Shown one piece after another: positions 1 to 10,795 of a stretch of 48,025 bases of DNA. This stretch comes from Nocardiopsis xinjiangensis YIM 90004 (GTDB taxonomy: Bacteria > Actinomycetota > Actinomycetes > Streptosporangiales > Streptosporangiaceae). The position numbers were made by a program, and so were the translations under genes. The notes below the pieces were generated by a model. The model had not been told where the DNA came from. It made no database searches and worked only from the letters and a program-made list of their open reading frames with translations. The stretch is taken from contig NZ_ANBE01000045.1 in NCBI RefSeq assembly GCF_000341145.1, positions 41,471-89,495 of the forward strand. Direction: 5' to 3'. Within the stretch, counting starts at the first letter, position 1, and the number at the start of each line of letters is the position of its first letter.

Positions 1-2
1 TC

Positions 3-518
3 CGCAACGCCGTGCGCGGCGGGGCGGCCAGCATCGAGCACGGTTACCTCATCGATGACGAGGGCATCGACCTGATGTTGGAGCGCGGGACGTTCCTCGT
101 GCCCACCCTCAGCACGTTCTACTTCGAGGACCGTCTCCACCTCATGTCGCAGAAGGCCGTCGACACCAAGCGCGCGCTGACCGAGGAGACCTACCGCCGT
201 GTCTCCCATGCCGTCGAGCGCGGTGTGCGCGTGGCCCTGGGTACGGACGCGGGGATCTCCGAGCACGGCCGCAACCTGCGCGAACTCACCCAGCTCGTCT
301 CGGTCGGGCTCTCCCCGATGGCCGCGATCGTGGCGGGCACCCGAGACGCAGCGGAACTGGTCGGTGCCGCCGACCGTGTCGGAACCGTGGAGGCCGGAAA
401 ACTCGCAGACCTGGTCGTGTGCGACGGCGACCCGTTGGCCGACGTCTCGCTCCTGGGCGACCCGGACCGTGTGAAGCTCGTGCTGCAGGGCGGGGAGACC
501 GTCAAGGACACCCGTTGA
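3..518 (+). CDS. Amidohydrolase family protein, C-terminal part (5' end outside window)
   Basis: The frame is open from the left edge, so this is the 3' part of a longer gene. The peptide has the IEHG and LGTDAG signatures of metal-dependent amidohydrolases of the imidazolonepropionase-like branch: the His of IEHG is an expected metal ligand and the Asp of GTDAG the catalytic/metal Asp. The closing segment (AGKLADLVVCDGDPLADV) is the beta-sandwich return typical of these enzymes. Members hydrolyse cyclic amides, dipeptides or related C-N bonds in the cytoplasm; the substrate cannot be read from this fragment. A strong hairpin follows the stop codon. Confidence 0.85.
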   Translation, partial: RNAVRGGAASIEHGYLIDDEGIDLMLERGTFLVPTLSTFYFEDRLHLMSQKAVDTKRALTEETYRRVSHAVERGVRVALGTDAGISEHGRNLRELTQLVSVGLSPMAAIVAGTRDAAELVGAADRVGTVEAGKLADLVVCDGDPLADVSLLGDPDRVKLVLQGGETVKDTR

Positions 519-584
519 CCGTTCGTCCGCACCGTGGGCCCGGACCCGCACGTGAGGGCGCTCCGGGCGGCCCCGGGTTCTGAT

Positions 585-625
585 GGTGGCCGCAACACCC
601 CGGGTTCCGGGAGGTTGCGGCCACC
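585..625. terminator. Bidirectional intrinsic terminator between convergent genes
   Basis: A perfect 12-bp inverted repeat (GGTGGCCGCAAC at 585-596, its complement at 614-625) encloses a second small CCCGG/CCGGG hairpin. It lies between the convergent amidohydrolase and DAHP synthase genes. There is no clear U-tract, which is common for actinomycete terminators. Confidence 0.6.
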
Positions 626-636
626 GTGTCGGCCGG

Positions 637-1692
637 TCAGGCCTTGCGGCGCCGGCGCACCGACTCGGCCAGGTCCGAGAGCACGCTCTCGGTGGTGTCC
701 CAACCCATGCACTTGTCGGTAATGGACTGGCCGTAGGCCAGCTCAGCGGGGTCGCCGAGCTTCTGGCTGCCCTCCTCGATGAAGCTCTCCAGCATCACAC
801 CGACGATGCCGTTCTCACCCCCGGCGAGCTGCTCACCGATGGTGGCCGCCACACCCGGCTGGCGCTTGTGGTCCTTGCCGCTGTTGGCGTGGCTGGCGTC
901 GATCATCAGACGGCGGGCCAGTCCGGCGCCCTCGATGACGTCCAGGGCCTGGCCCACGGACTCGGGACCGTAGTTGGGGCCGCCGCGGCCGCCGCGCAGG
1001 ATCACGTGGCCGTCCGGGTTCCCGTCGGTGACCACGACCGAACCGGCGCCGCGCGGGTCCACACCGAAGAACGTGTGCGAGGCCGCAGCCGCACCCACGG
1101 CGTCCACGGCCACCTGCACGTCGCCGTCGGTGCCGTTCTTGAACCCGACCGGGGTGCTCAGGCCGCTGCTCAGCTGGCGGTGCACCTGGCTCTCCGTGGT
1201 GCGCGCACCGATCGCGCCCCAGGAGACGACGTCGGCGATGTACTGCGGGGTGATCGGGTCGAGGAACTCGGTGCCCGCGGGCAGGCCCAGCTCGTTGATG
1301 TCCAGCAGCAACTTGCGGGCGGTGCGCAGGCCGCGGTGCACGTCGTAGGTGTCGTCCAGGGCCGGGTCGTTGATCAGGCCCTTCCACCCCACGGTCGTGC
1401 GGGGCTTCTCGAAGTAGACCCGCATGACCACGCACAGCTCGTCGCGCACCGACGACACGAAGGCCTTCAGCCGCCGGGCGTAGTCCATCGCCGAGGCGGG
1501 GTCGTGCACCGAGCACGGGCCCACCACCACCAGGAGACGGTCGTCCTCGCCGTCCAGCACCCGCTTGATCTCGGTGCGGGAATCGGCCACCAGGGCACTG
1601 CTCTCGGCGCCCAGGGGGAGCTCGGCCAGCAGGTCCTTGGGGGCGATGAGCGGCTGGTAGCTGGCCACCCTGGTGTCGTTCGTGCTCGGCAT
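637..1692 (-). CDS. aroG: 3-deoxy-7-phosphoheptulonate (DAHP) synthase, class I
   Basis: This enzyme condenses phosphoenolpyruvate with erythrose 4-phosphate, the first step of the shikimate pathway to aromatic amino acids. At 351 residues it has the usual length of the AroF/G/H class. Visible signatures in order are GPCSVHDPA, RVYFEKPRTTVGWKG, the TEFLDPITPQY segment, DASHANSGKDH and the C-terminal YGQSITDKCMGW. The ATG start at 1692 has a purine-rich RBS (GAGGGGAAGG) about 6 bases upstream. It is a single gene, convergent with the preceding amidohydrolase. Which aromatic amino acid inhibits it cannot be read from sequence, so the G suffix is nominal. Confidence 0.95.
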   Translation of the reverse strand: MPSTNDTRVASYQPLIAPKDLLAELPLGAESSALVADSRTEIKRVLDGEDDRLLVVVGPCSVHDPASAMDYARRLKAFVSSVRDELCVVMRVYFEKPRTTVGWKGLINDPALDDTYDVHRGLRTARKLLLDINELGLPAGTEFLDPITPQYIADVVSWGAIGARTTESQVHRQLSSGLSTPVGFKNGTDGDVQVAVDAVGAAAASHTFFGVDPRGAGSVVVTDGNPDGHVILRGGRGGPNYGPESVGQALDVIEGAGLARRLMIDASHANSGKDHKRQPGVAATIGEQLAGGENGIVGVMLESFIEEGSQKLGDPAELAYGQSITDKCMGWDTTESVLSDLAESVRRRRKA

Positions 1693-1893
1693 GCTGCCTT
1701 CCCCTCGGTACGCGTGTCACGGGGGGTCCGTACCGGGCCACGGCGCACCGGCAGGACCTCCCGCACTCATTGGAATGACGCTGTCTGGAGTGGACGCTGT
1801 GAAGGCGCTGCCGATTCCGGCCGGGCGACCGGGACCCCGCGTTTCACAGAGTGAGACGTTCGGGGCGTCCGTTCATCGGGGGGAGCCGATCGG

Positions 1894-3609
1894 TCAGTCC
1901 GCGAGATCCTCTTCCCAGAACTCGTGGCGGTTGCGGGACCCGTCGACGACGTGCCCGCGGTCGGCCTCCGCGCGCCGTAGTTCCACCCGCCGGATCTTAC
2001 CCGAGACCGTCTTGGGCAGTTCGGTGAACTCCAGACGTCGTACCCGCTTGTACGGGGACAACCGCTCCCACGAGTACTCCAGGACGGAGCGTGCGGTCGC
2101 CTCGTCCGCGGCCACACCGTCGGCCGGGACCACGAAAGCCTTGACCACCGACAAACGCAGCGGATCGGGGGAAGGAACCACCGCCACCTCCGCCACGGCC
2201 GGGTGCTCCGACAGCGCACGCTCCAGCTCAGATGGTGAGATTCGGTAGTCGGAGGCCTTGAACATGTCGTCCGTGCGACCCACGTATGTGAGGTACCCCT
2301 CCTCGCCCCGGACCGCGATGTCGCCCGTGCGGAAGATCCCGCCCCGGGTGGCCCGGTGCGAGAGCACCATGTCGTCGACGTAGCTCTGCATCACCCCGGT
2401 CGGTCCCCGTTCGAGGTCGATGCACAGTTCACCCGGTTCCCCGTCCCCGGCCGGTTCCCCGGTCTCCTGGTCCAGGAGCACCACGTCGTAACCGGGCAGG
2501 GCGTGACCCATCGAACCCGGCACCACGACCTGGCCGGGAGCGTTGCCGACCAGCATCGTCGTCTCCGTCTGGCCGAGCCCGTCGCGCACCGTCAGATGCC
2601 ATGCCGCGCGCACCTTCTCCACGACCTCTGCGGTCAGCGGCTCGCCCGCGGAGAGGACCTCGCGCAGCTGCACGTCGCGGGAGGCCATGTCCTGGTCCGC
2701 GAGCATGCGCCACACCGTCGGGGGTGCGCACAGGGTGTCCACCCCGCGGTCGACGAGCTCGTCCAGCAGGCGCACGGGGTCGAACCTGAGGTGGTTGAGG
2801 ACCATCACCGTCGCCTCTGCGTTCCAGGGCGCGAACACACTGCTGTAGGCGTGCTTGGACCACCCGGGTACCGAGATGTTCAGGTGCACGTCACCGGGCC
2901 GAACCCCCAGCCAGTACATCGTCGACAGGTGCCCGACCGGGTACGAGACGCGGCTGTGCATGACCAGCTTCGGCAGCGCCGTGGTCCCCGAGGTGAAGTA
3001 GATGAGGAACGGGTCGTCGGGTTCCACGCGCTCGGGGGGATGGAACTCCAGCCCCGCGTACTCGGAGTCGGCGTAACTGAGCCAGCCCTCCATGTAACCC
3101 ACGCAGATGCGGGTCCAGTGGCCGTTCAGCCCGGCGAACTTCTCCGTCTCGGGCGGACCGCAGATCACGTGGGAGATCTCCCCGCGGTCGAGGCGGTCCA
3201 CGAGGTCGGTTTCGGTGAGGGCGACCGGTGTCGGGCACAGGACCGCGCCGAGCTTGAGGGCGGCGAGCACACACTCCCACAGCTCCACCTGGTTGCCGAG
3301 CATGAGCATGATCCGGTCGCCTGCGTGCACCCCCTGCGAGTGCAGCCAGTTCGCGACCTGGTTGGAACGCTCCGACATGTGCCTGTACGTGTAGCGCTCG
3401 TGGGAGCCGTCCTCCTCGAGGATCCACAGCGCGGTGCGGTCGGGGCGGCGTTCGGCGACCTCGTCGAAATGGTCGATCGCCCAGTTGAACTCGTCGGTCC
3501 GGGGCCAGGTGAATCGGTGGTGCGCGGTGGCCTGCTCCAGACGCAGTTCCAGGAGCAGGTCACGCGCGGCGCGGAACTCCGCCGCACTCGCGGAGGTTTC
3601 GTTCGACAT
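1894..3609 (-). CDS. AMP-dependent acyl-CoA synthetase (medium-chain/acetyl-CoA-synthetase-like)
   Basis: This ANL-superfamily ligase of 571 residues should activate a carboxylic acid through an acyl-AMP and transfer it to CoA. The P-loop-like motif YFTSGTTALPK lies near residue 200, DGLGQTET follows as the A5 motif, and YVGRTDDMFKASDYRISP is the hinge (A8). PKTVSGKIRR near residue 535 holds the catalytic lysine of the small C-terminal domain. The start chosen (3609, MSNETSAS) has GGAGGG 7 bases upstream; the open frame extends much further but the extension is antisense to the DUF4429 gene. The overall pattern fits the MACS/ibuprofen-CoA-ligase-like group. Substrate chain length is unknown. 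The gene diverges from the DUF4429 gene. Confidence 0.9.
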   Translation of the reverse strand: MSNETSASAAEFRAARDLLLELRLEQATAHHRFTWPRTDEFNWAIDHFDEVAERRPDRTALWILEEDGSHERYTYRHMSERSNQVANWLHSQGVHAGDRIMLMLGNQVELWECVLAALKLGAVLCPTPVALTETDLVDRLDRGEISHVICGPPETEKFAGLNGHWTRICVGYMEGWLSYADSEYAGLEFHPPERVEPDDPFLIYFTSGTTALPKLVMHSRVSYPVGHLSTMYWLGVRPGDVHLNISVPGWSKHAYSSVFAPWNAEATVMVLNHLRFDPVRLLDELVDRGVDTLCAPPTVWRMLADQDMASRDVQLREVLSAGEPLTAEVVEKVRAAWHLTVRDGLGQTETTMLVGNAPGQVVVPGSMGHALPGYDVVLLDQETGEPAGDGEPGELCIDLERGPTGVMQSYVDDMVLSHRATRGGIFRTGDIAVRGEEGYLTYVGRTDDMFKASDYRISPSELERALSEHPAVAEVAVVPSPDPLRLSVVKAFVVPADGVAADEATARSVLEYSWERLSPYKRVRRLEFTELPKTVSGKIRRVELRRAEADRGHVVDGSRNRHEFWEEDLAD

Positions 3610-3779
3610 CGCTTCGCCCTCCGGATCACTGGGACGGGGCGCCGTGGACGTGCATGACCGTGCCCCGCCCGGACGGACCGTGCGGGTGTTCCTACCCGGG
3701 AACGGAACCGGTGACGCTTGCCGCAGGAGGCGACGGCCGGGGCGCCGGGCCCGGGGATGTGGGGTCCGCCCGCTCGCCG

Positions 3780-3785
3780 TAGGAT
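3780..3785 (+). promoter_or_regulatory. -10 element TAGGAT of a probable leaderless promoter
   Basis: TAGGAT ends 7 bases before the ATG at 3793, the spacing expected when transcription begins at the start codon. No convincing RBS precedes that ATG. Confidence 0.5.
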
Positions 3786-3792
3786 GTCGCCC

Positions 3793-5743
<1,951 letters not shown>

Positions 5744-5749
5744 CGGCGA

Positions 5750-5777
5750 CGGGAACCCCCGCTCCGAGGGGTTTCCG
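5750..5777. terminator. Intrinsic terminator between pip and the DUF4173 gene
   Basis: CGGGAACCCC at 5750-5759 pairs with GGGGTTTCCG at 5768-5777 (one G-U type mismatch) around an 8-base loop, between convergent genes. Confidence 0.55.
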
Positions 5778-5832
5778 TTGGATCTCCTGTGGTGCCCGCC
5801 GACCGCGTCACCAACCTCACCGAACAACACAG

Positions 5833-7674
5833 CTAGTGGCCGCCCCCGTCGAGGAGCGGAAGGGGACAGCCGTCGCGGTATCCGGCGGACCCGGTTCCGG
5901 CCTCCGAGGTGTCGACCTCGAAGGGGCCGTGCTCCTGGAGCAGGGTGTGGGCGCGGTGCCGGGACAGGTTCCAGGACGCCCAGCCGTCCGGCTCCTCGAA
6001 TCGGTTCTGCATGCTCTGGACCGCGCAGGAGCGGTCGACCCCCTCGAGCTCCAGGAGCGCCGGCAGGGCGTCGGCGGACAGGTTGCGCAGGTAGCCGGTG
6101 TCGACCGTGTCCAGCTCGAGGTCCTGATGGCTCTCGGCGATCCGTGCGTCGGGGTCACTGGCGGCGAAGGCGAGCAGTCCCGCCGCCGCGAGGGCGACGG
6201 TGACGCGCGGCAGCCACTGGGCGCGGCGGCCGAGCGTGTTGAGCGCGCCCGCGGCCAGGATCAGGGCGAACACGGCCGCACTCAGCAGGATCCAGGCCTC
6301 CGCGCTCGCCCGCATCGGCGTCAGCCCGAACGTGTCGGTGTAGAGGCGCAGCCGGGCCATGGCCGAGGCGAGGATGACCAGGGTCAGTAGGCACAGCGCC
6401 CCGAGCAGAGCGTTGCGGAGCATACGTCCCCGGCCCGGCCGTTTCGGGACCAGGCGTACGGACGCGGCGACCACACCCATGACCAGGAAACTGACCGCCA
6501 CGAGCTGGAAGAAGCCCTGGCGTGCGTACTCGGCGTAGGTGACCCCGGCGACCCGTTGGACGTAGGCGTCGCCGCCGAAGAGTGTCACCGCCTGCACCGC
6601 GAGGAACATCGCGAACAGCAGCACCACCGCGCCCAGGGGGACCGTCCACGTCCATGTGGGGCGGGCGGGCTCCGCGCGTTCCTTCCTCTGCACCCTGCCG
6701 GGCGACGGCAGGCGCCTGCGGGCGGCCAGGACGGCGCCCGCGGTGGCCAGCATCGACAAGAGCCCGCCGATGATCGAGCTCATCGAGCCGCCGCCCCAGC
6801 TCACGGACCGGAACGGGCGGGACGCGAACTCGGCGAAGACCGGATCGGCCAATACCAGCAGTGTTCCGAACCCGAGCAGGAGTAGCGCCGTGATCACGAT
6901 GGTGGCCAGGACCGGTGCCGCCTTCGTGTTCGCGGAGGCCCGGCGGACGGGGCGCGCCAGGAACCCGGGGACCGCCCCCACGTTGCGCACGACCGCGAAC
7001 CCACCGGCGCGGAGCCCCGCGGCGCTCTCCCGGGCGGCGGGGTTGCGGGTGGCGAACGCCAACGACGCCAGGAGGAAGGACGCCGGAAGGGTCCACGCCA
7101 GGACCCAGGAGGCGTCCAGGAACAGCGCAGTGCTCAGCAGCAGTACCGACATCACCCCGTACACCGCCGCCCACGCGCGTGAGCGTGCGAGGTCGGTACG
7201 GCCGTTGCCGACGGCGGGGCCGGTTTCCCGGATCCGGTCGGTGCTCTCGGAGGAGCCGGCAGCGCTGTGGACAGCGGACCTGTCCGGCGTCCCGGCGGGA
7301 GCCCCGGCGCGGGCGGGGACCGAGGGCGCCTCGCCGCCCTCGGGAACACCGGGCCGCACCAGGAGAACCACGAACGCGGCCAGCCCGCACACCGTGCCGG
7401 CCGCGACCAGGCCCAGGCCCGGCGGGTCCAGTGTCGCGGCCGAGGCGGTGAACACACCGGCGCCGAGCACGACCGCTGCCAGCCAGGGCGGTGCTTCGGG
7501 GACCGGTGGCGACGGGACCGGTGGCGGCCGATGGCCGTAGGGCGGCATCGGGCTCCCGGGCACCGGACTCCCCGGTTCCGCATTCCCGGACCACGTGTGC
7601 GCCGGCTCCGCACTCCCGGGGGCCGCCTGCCCGTACGTCTGTGGAGCGCTCTGCCCGTCCTGGCCCGAGTCCAT
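5833..7674 (-). CDS. DUF4173 (DUF4153-like) polytopic membrane protein
   Basis: This 613-residue integral membrane protein has a Pro/Gly-rich, low-complexity cytoplasmic N-terminus of about 70 residues. Roughly a dozen hydrophobic segments follow from PPWLAAVVLGAGVF onward. The region around LYTDTFGLTPMRASAEAW matches the conserved part of DUF4173, a family also found in the putative two-component-linked DUF4153 proteins; no biochemical role is established. The ATG at 7674 follows an AAGGGC element. A longer in-frame reading upstream (to 7821) is arginine-rich noise that crosses the promoter region. It is convergent with pip and divergent from the ferredoxin gene. Confidence 0.8.
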   Translation of the reverse strand: MDSGQDGQSAPQTYGQAAPGSAEPAHTWSGNAEPGSPVPGSPMPPYGHRPPPVPSPPVPEAPPWLAAVVLGAGVFTASAATLDPPGLGLVAAGTVCGLAAFVVLLVRPGVPEGGEAPSVPARAGAPAGTPDRSAVHSAAGSSESTDRIRETGPAVGNGRTDLARSRAWAAVYGVMSVLLLSTALFLDASWVLAWTLPASFLLASLAFATRNPAARESAAGLRAGGFAVVRNVGAVPGFLARPVRRASANTKAAPVLATIVITALLLLGFGTLLVLADPVFAEFASRPFRSVSWGGGSMSSIIGGLLSMLATAGAVLAARRRLPSPGRVQRKERAEPARPTWTWTVPLGAVVLLFAMFLAVQAVTLFGGDAYVQRVAGVTYAEYARQGFFQLVAVSFLVMGVVAASVRLVPKRPGRGRMLRNALLGALCLLTLVILASAMARLRLYTDTFGLTPMRASAEAWILLSAAVFALILAAGALNTLGRRAQWLPRVTVALAAAGLLAFAASDPDARIAESHQDLELDTVDTGYLRNLSADALPALLELEGVDRSCAVQSMQNRFEEPDGWASWNLSRHRAHTLLQEHGPFEVDTSEAGTGSAGYRDGCPLPLLDGGGH

Positions 7675-7855
7675 GGCTCTGCCCTTCGATCTACATTCCG
7701 ACGAAGGATGGGACCCCCGCCTCTCGGCGCGGGTTCTCCCGTGGCCGGGAGCGGCCACCATGGGAACCCGGAGGCCGCGCGGGCGGTGCGCGGTCGGGCC
7801 AGGGCCGCCGGAGGACGCCACAGAACCCCGATGTGTGTGGAACGTGGGCGTTCTC

Positions 7856-7861
7856 TAGGCT
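7856..7861 (+). promoter_or_regulatory. -10 element TAGGCT for the ferredoxin gene
   Basis: TAGGCT lies 35 bases upstream of the ferredoxin GTG start. The same hexamer precedes the exonuclease and DUF1707 genes in this window. Confidence 0.4.
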
Positions 7862-7896
7862 CGTGGAACATCCGCGCGAAGGAGAGGAACACGAAC

Positions 7897-8088
7897 GTGC
7901 GAGTCGAGGTCGACTACGACCAGTGCGAGAGCAACGCCCTGTGCATGGGTCAGGCCCCCGAGGTGTTCGAGGTCCGTGACGACGACTTCCTGTACCTGCT
8001 CACGGAGGAGCCCTCACCCGAACTGCACGAGAAGGTCCGCCAGGCCGAGCGGCTCTGCCCGAAGCGGGCCGTCACCGTCCACGACTGA
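7897..8088 (+). CDS. Small ferredoxin, 3Fe-4S/4Fe-4S single-cluster type
   Basis: A 63-residue electron carrier of the kind that serves cytochromes P450 in actinomycetes. The cluster motif is C10-x2-N-x2-C16 with a third ligand in the C-terminal LCP. The position that is Cys in 4Fe-4S ferredoxins is Asn13 here, so a 3Fe-4S cluster or a non-protein or Asn ligand is expected. The start is a GTG at 7897 with a strong AAGGAGAGG 9 bases upstream; an upstream in-frame extension crosses the DUF4173 gene and is rejected. The convergent neighbour encodes a ferredoxin reductase, a plausible redox partner. No P450 gene lies in the window. Confidence 0.9.
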   Translation: MRVEVDYDQCESNALCMGQAPEVFEVRDDDFLYLLTEEPSPELHEKVRQAERLCPKRAVTVHD

Positions 8089-8105
8089 AATGCCCCGGGG
8101 AGGGG

Positions 8106-8127
8106 CCGTGGTCCCTTCCCGCCACGG
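8106..8127. terminator. Weak hairpin between ferredoxin and ferredoxin reductase genes
   Basis: CCGTGG at 8106-8111 pairs with CCACGG at 8122-8127 across a 10-base loop in the 86-bp convergent gap. It is a modest candidate terminator. Confidence 0.3.
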
Positions 8128-8174
8128 AACCTCTCCCGCCACGGACACGGCGGCACGTGCGGTCGCGCTCCCGG

Positions 8175-9428
8175 TCAGCGGGCGCCGACGGCGGCCAGCG
8201 CCTGCTCCCACGTGGTGGGCTCCTCCAGGAGCCGGCGGTAGCGCATGGTCCGGGGCGTCGAACGCAGACCGACCACGCCCGTGAGCATCCCGTCGCGTCC
8301 GAGGAAGGCCACGAACTTTCGGTCGTCGGGTGAACCGTGTACGAAGGAGACCCGATCAGCCGGGGCGCCCTGGCCCAGCAGCTGGATCTTCATCTTGTAT
8401 TGGTCCGACCAGAAGTAGGGCACCGGTGTGAAGGGTGTGGGCTCCTCGTCCGCGGCCCAGGCGAGCAGATTGCGGGCGGCGATCTCACCCTGTTCACCGG
8501 CGTTGGTCCAGTGCTCCAGGCGGATGCGGCCGCCGAAACGCGGGTGCGGCCAGTTCGCCAGGTCCCCCACGGCGTAGACCCCCGGGGCCGAGGCCGCCGA
8601 GTACTCGTCGCAGGCCACGGAACCGTCCTCCAGCAGTTCCACGCCCGAGTCCCGGAGCCACTCGGTGTTGAGGTGCACCCCGATCCCTGCGACCACCAGC
8701 GTGGCCGGGACCGTGGTGCCGTCGGACAGGCGTACCCGTTCCACACGGTCCCCGCCCTCGTACCCGGTCACGCTCACCCCGAGGCGCACGTCCACGCCGT
8801 TCTCGCGGTGCAGGTCGGTGAGGACCTCACCCACGTCCGGGTGCACGACCCGGGTCAGCGGGGTCCGCTCGGCCTCCACCAGGGTCACGTCCATGCCCAC
8901 GGCCCGGGCGCTCGCGGTCACCTCGGCGCCGACGAACCCGCCGCCCACGACCACCAGTCGGCCCCCGGAATCGAATTCCGAACGCACCGCCTCGGCGTCG
9001 TCGAGGGTGCGCAGTACGTGCACACCCGCCAGATCGGTCTCCGGTCTCCGGGCGCGGGCCCCCGTGGCGATGACCAGACCGTCGTAGGTCAGCGATTCCT
9101 CACCGTCGGGACCCTGGACCCGCACGCGCCGGGCGTCGGTGTCCAGGCCCACGGCACGCCGCCCGAGCCGGAAATCGGCCCCGATAGCCTCCACCACGGT
9201 CTCGTCACGCAGCTGCAGCGCCCGGTGCCCGGCCAACCAACCCGGGTCCCCGCCCGAGGGGGCCAGCCCCGCTCCGGTCAGGACCTCCTTGGACAGCGGA
9301 GGGCGGGAGTAGGGGCGGTGCTCCTCCTCACCCACGATCGTCAGGCCCCCCAGGTACCCCTGGGCCCGCAGTGCCTCGGCCGTGTGCAGCCCGGCCATCC
9401 CCGCGCCGACGACGACGATCCGGTCCAT
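8175..9428 (-). CDS. FAD-dependent NAD(P)H-ferredoxin reductase (rubredoxin/P450-reductase type)
   Basis: A 417-residue flavoprotein with two dinucleotide-binding folds: the FAD motif VVGAGMAGLH at residues 7-16, the NAD(P) motif VVVGGGFVGAEV near residue 155, an IATGAR segment between them, and YAVGDLANW near residue 290. PYSRPPLSKEVL near the N-terminus is typical of putidaredoxin-reductase-like proteins (Pyr_redox_2 plus a reductase C-terminal domain). It should pass electrons from NAD(P)H to the nearby ferredoxin. The ATG at 9428 has AGGAGAG unusually close; an in-frame GTG four codons upstream with AAGGGAAG would give a slightly longer product. Confidence 0.9.
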   Translation of the reverse strand: MDRIVVVGAGMAGLHTAEALRAQGYLGGLTIVGEEEHRPYSRPPLSKEVLTGAGLAPSGGDPGWLAGHRALQLRDETVVEAIGADFRLGRRAVGLDTDARRVRVQGPDGEESLTYDGLVIATGARARRPETDLAGVHVLRTLDDAEAVRSEFDSGGRLVVVGGGFVGAEVTASARAVGMDVTLVEAERTPLTRVVHPDVGEVLTDLHRENGVDVRLGVSVTGYEGGDRVERVRLSDGTTVPATLVVAGIGVHLNTEWLRDSGVELLEDGSVACDEYSAASAPGVYAVGDLANWPHPRFGGRIRLEHWTNAGEQGEIAARNLLAWAADEEPTPFTPVPYFWSDQYKMKIQLLGQGAPADRVSFVHGSPDDRKFVAFLGRDGMLTGVVGLRSTPRTMRYRRLLEEPTTWEQALAAVGAR

Positions 9429-9537
9429 GCTCTCCTGCACCGTGTGCCACTTCCCTTCGTGTCCATTGGTCTGCCGTGGGCCGGTCGCCGAGGATCCGTT
9501 CGGTCGATGCCTTCGACGGGGCTCTGCCGAGCGGGAC

Positions 9538-10500
9538 CTAGAGCGGCCGGACCTCGCCCACGGGCTCCCCGCCGCCCGGGACGGCCACACGCAGCCGATC
9601 TGCCACGGCGGACACGTCCACCCCGAGTGCACGCAGGGCGTCGAGCCCGACCAGCGTACGGGCCCTGAGCTGCGCATCGCCGTCGCTGATCTTGACCGCG
9701 ACCGTCTCTCCGGCGGGTGCACCGAGCACCAGGACACCGTCCGCGCCGATCTTGGAGACCAGACCCGGCATCCGCCGCATGAGGTCGGTGTCGATCCGGT
9801 CGGTGCCCGAGACGTACTCGGGGTGCTCGGTCATCGCGTCGAGCACGGCACGTTCCCGGCTCCCGGCGGGGGCGGTACGCATCGAGTGCAGGCCCCGCGC
9901 GAGCCCGGCCGTGGTGACGGCCAGTTGCGGGGCCCCGCAGCCGTCCACGGCGGTGTGGGCGACCGGTTCACCGCACAACTCCTCGATCACCTCACGTACC
10001 AGTACCTGCAGGGGGTGGCCGTTGCCGAGGTAGTCGTGGGTGCTCCATCCGCTGCGCACACACGCGGTCAGGAACCCGGCGTGTTTGCCCGAACAGTTCA
10101 TCAGCACCGGGTCGGGTCCGTGGCCCGCCCGGATGTGGTCGGCCCGCGCCTCGGCTGCCCCGGGGATGTCGGCCGGGCACTGGAGCGCCTCGGGGGCCAG
10201 CCCCGCCTTGGCCAGCATCCGCCCGACCTCGGCGGCATGGAACTCCTCCCCGCCGTGGCTGCCCGCGGCGATCGCCAGGGACTCGCCCTCCAGGTCCGCC
10301 CCGGCTCGCAGCATCGCAACGGCCTGGAACGGTTTGGCCGAGGAACGCGGGAACATCGGCTGGTGCACGGGGCCGCGGGCGTACCCGATGCTCCCGTCGG
10401 CCTGCAGACCGATCACGGCCCCGTAGTGGACGCTCTCCCGCATCCCTGATCGGACGGCCTCCGCGAGCGGTACGTACTCGGGGATCGGGTTCTGGGACAT
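9538..10500 (-). CDS. Asparaginase (L-asparaginase II family, PF06089-type)
   Basis: A 320-residue protein of the asparaginase II family found in actinobacteria and Rhizobium, not related to the E. coli AnsA/AnsB fold. Recognisable segments are the N-terminal EAVRSGMRESVHYGAVIGL, PRSSAKPFQA around residue 52, the AAGSHGGEEFH block, MNCSGKHAGFLTAC and the DGCGAPQLAV block. It should convert asparagine to aspartate and ammonia. The ATG at 10500 follows AGGAGAG with a somewhat long spacer. It stands alone as a transcription unit, divergent from the exonuclease gene. Confidence 0.88.
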   Translation of the reverse strand: MSQNPIPEYVPLAEAVRSGMRESVHYGAVIGLQADGSIGYARGPVHQPMFPRSSAKPFQAVAMLRAGADLEGESLAIAAGSHGGEEFHAAEVGRMLAKAGLAPEALQCPADIPGAAEARADHIRAGHGPDPVLMNCSGKHAGFLTACVRSGWSTHDYLGNGHPLQVLVREVIEELCGEPVAHTAVDGCGAPQLAVTTAGLARGLHSMRTAPAGSRERAVLDAMTEHPEYVSGTDRIDTDLMRRMPGLVSKIGADGVLVLGAPAGETVAVKISDGDAQLRARTLVGLDALRALGVDVSAVADRLRVAVPGGGEPVGEVRPL

Positions 10501-10643
10501 GGGAGGTGCTCTCCTGCTCGTTGCGGCCCCGGCGGCGCGGACGGCGCAGCGCGGGGGATCCGGGGCGTGCCACCGGACACACCCTTGGGCTCGTGCACCC
10601 GGGGGGATGCACCGGCACAGAACGCTGCACAGGGGCATTTTCT

Positions 10644-10691
10644 TCCAGGAACGCCGCTTTCCGGGGACGGTGCTCTCCGGGGACGGCGCTC
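10644..10691. repeat. Three tandem 16-bp units in a divergent promoter region
   Basis: Units at 10644-10659, 10660-10675 and 10676-10691 follow the pattern TCCRGGRACGSYGCTY without gaps. The last two units match at 15 of 16 positions; the first matches less well. They lie between the divergent asparaginase and exonuclease genes. Confidence 0.45.
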
Positions 10692-10730
10692 CTCGCGCAT
10701 CGGCCGGAAAAGCCTGTCCGAGGCGGGCAG

Positions 10731-10736
10731 TAGGCT
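10731..10736 (+). promoter_or_regulatory. -10 element TAGGCT upstream of the exonuclease gene
   Basis: TAGGCT lies about 60 bases before the exonuclease ATG at 10796. Confidence 0.35.
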
Positions 10737-10795
10737 CGGATGCCGTACCCGGGCGCTGACCGGGGCGAACGACGGCCAGGAGGGTGGACACGACG

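Noticed and set aside
583..1854. Plus-strand open frame of 423 codons opposite aroG
   Set aside because: A shadow of the DAHP synthase gene: no family features, and its codon usage mirrors the real frame.
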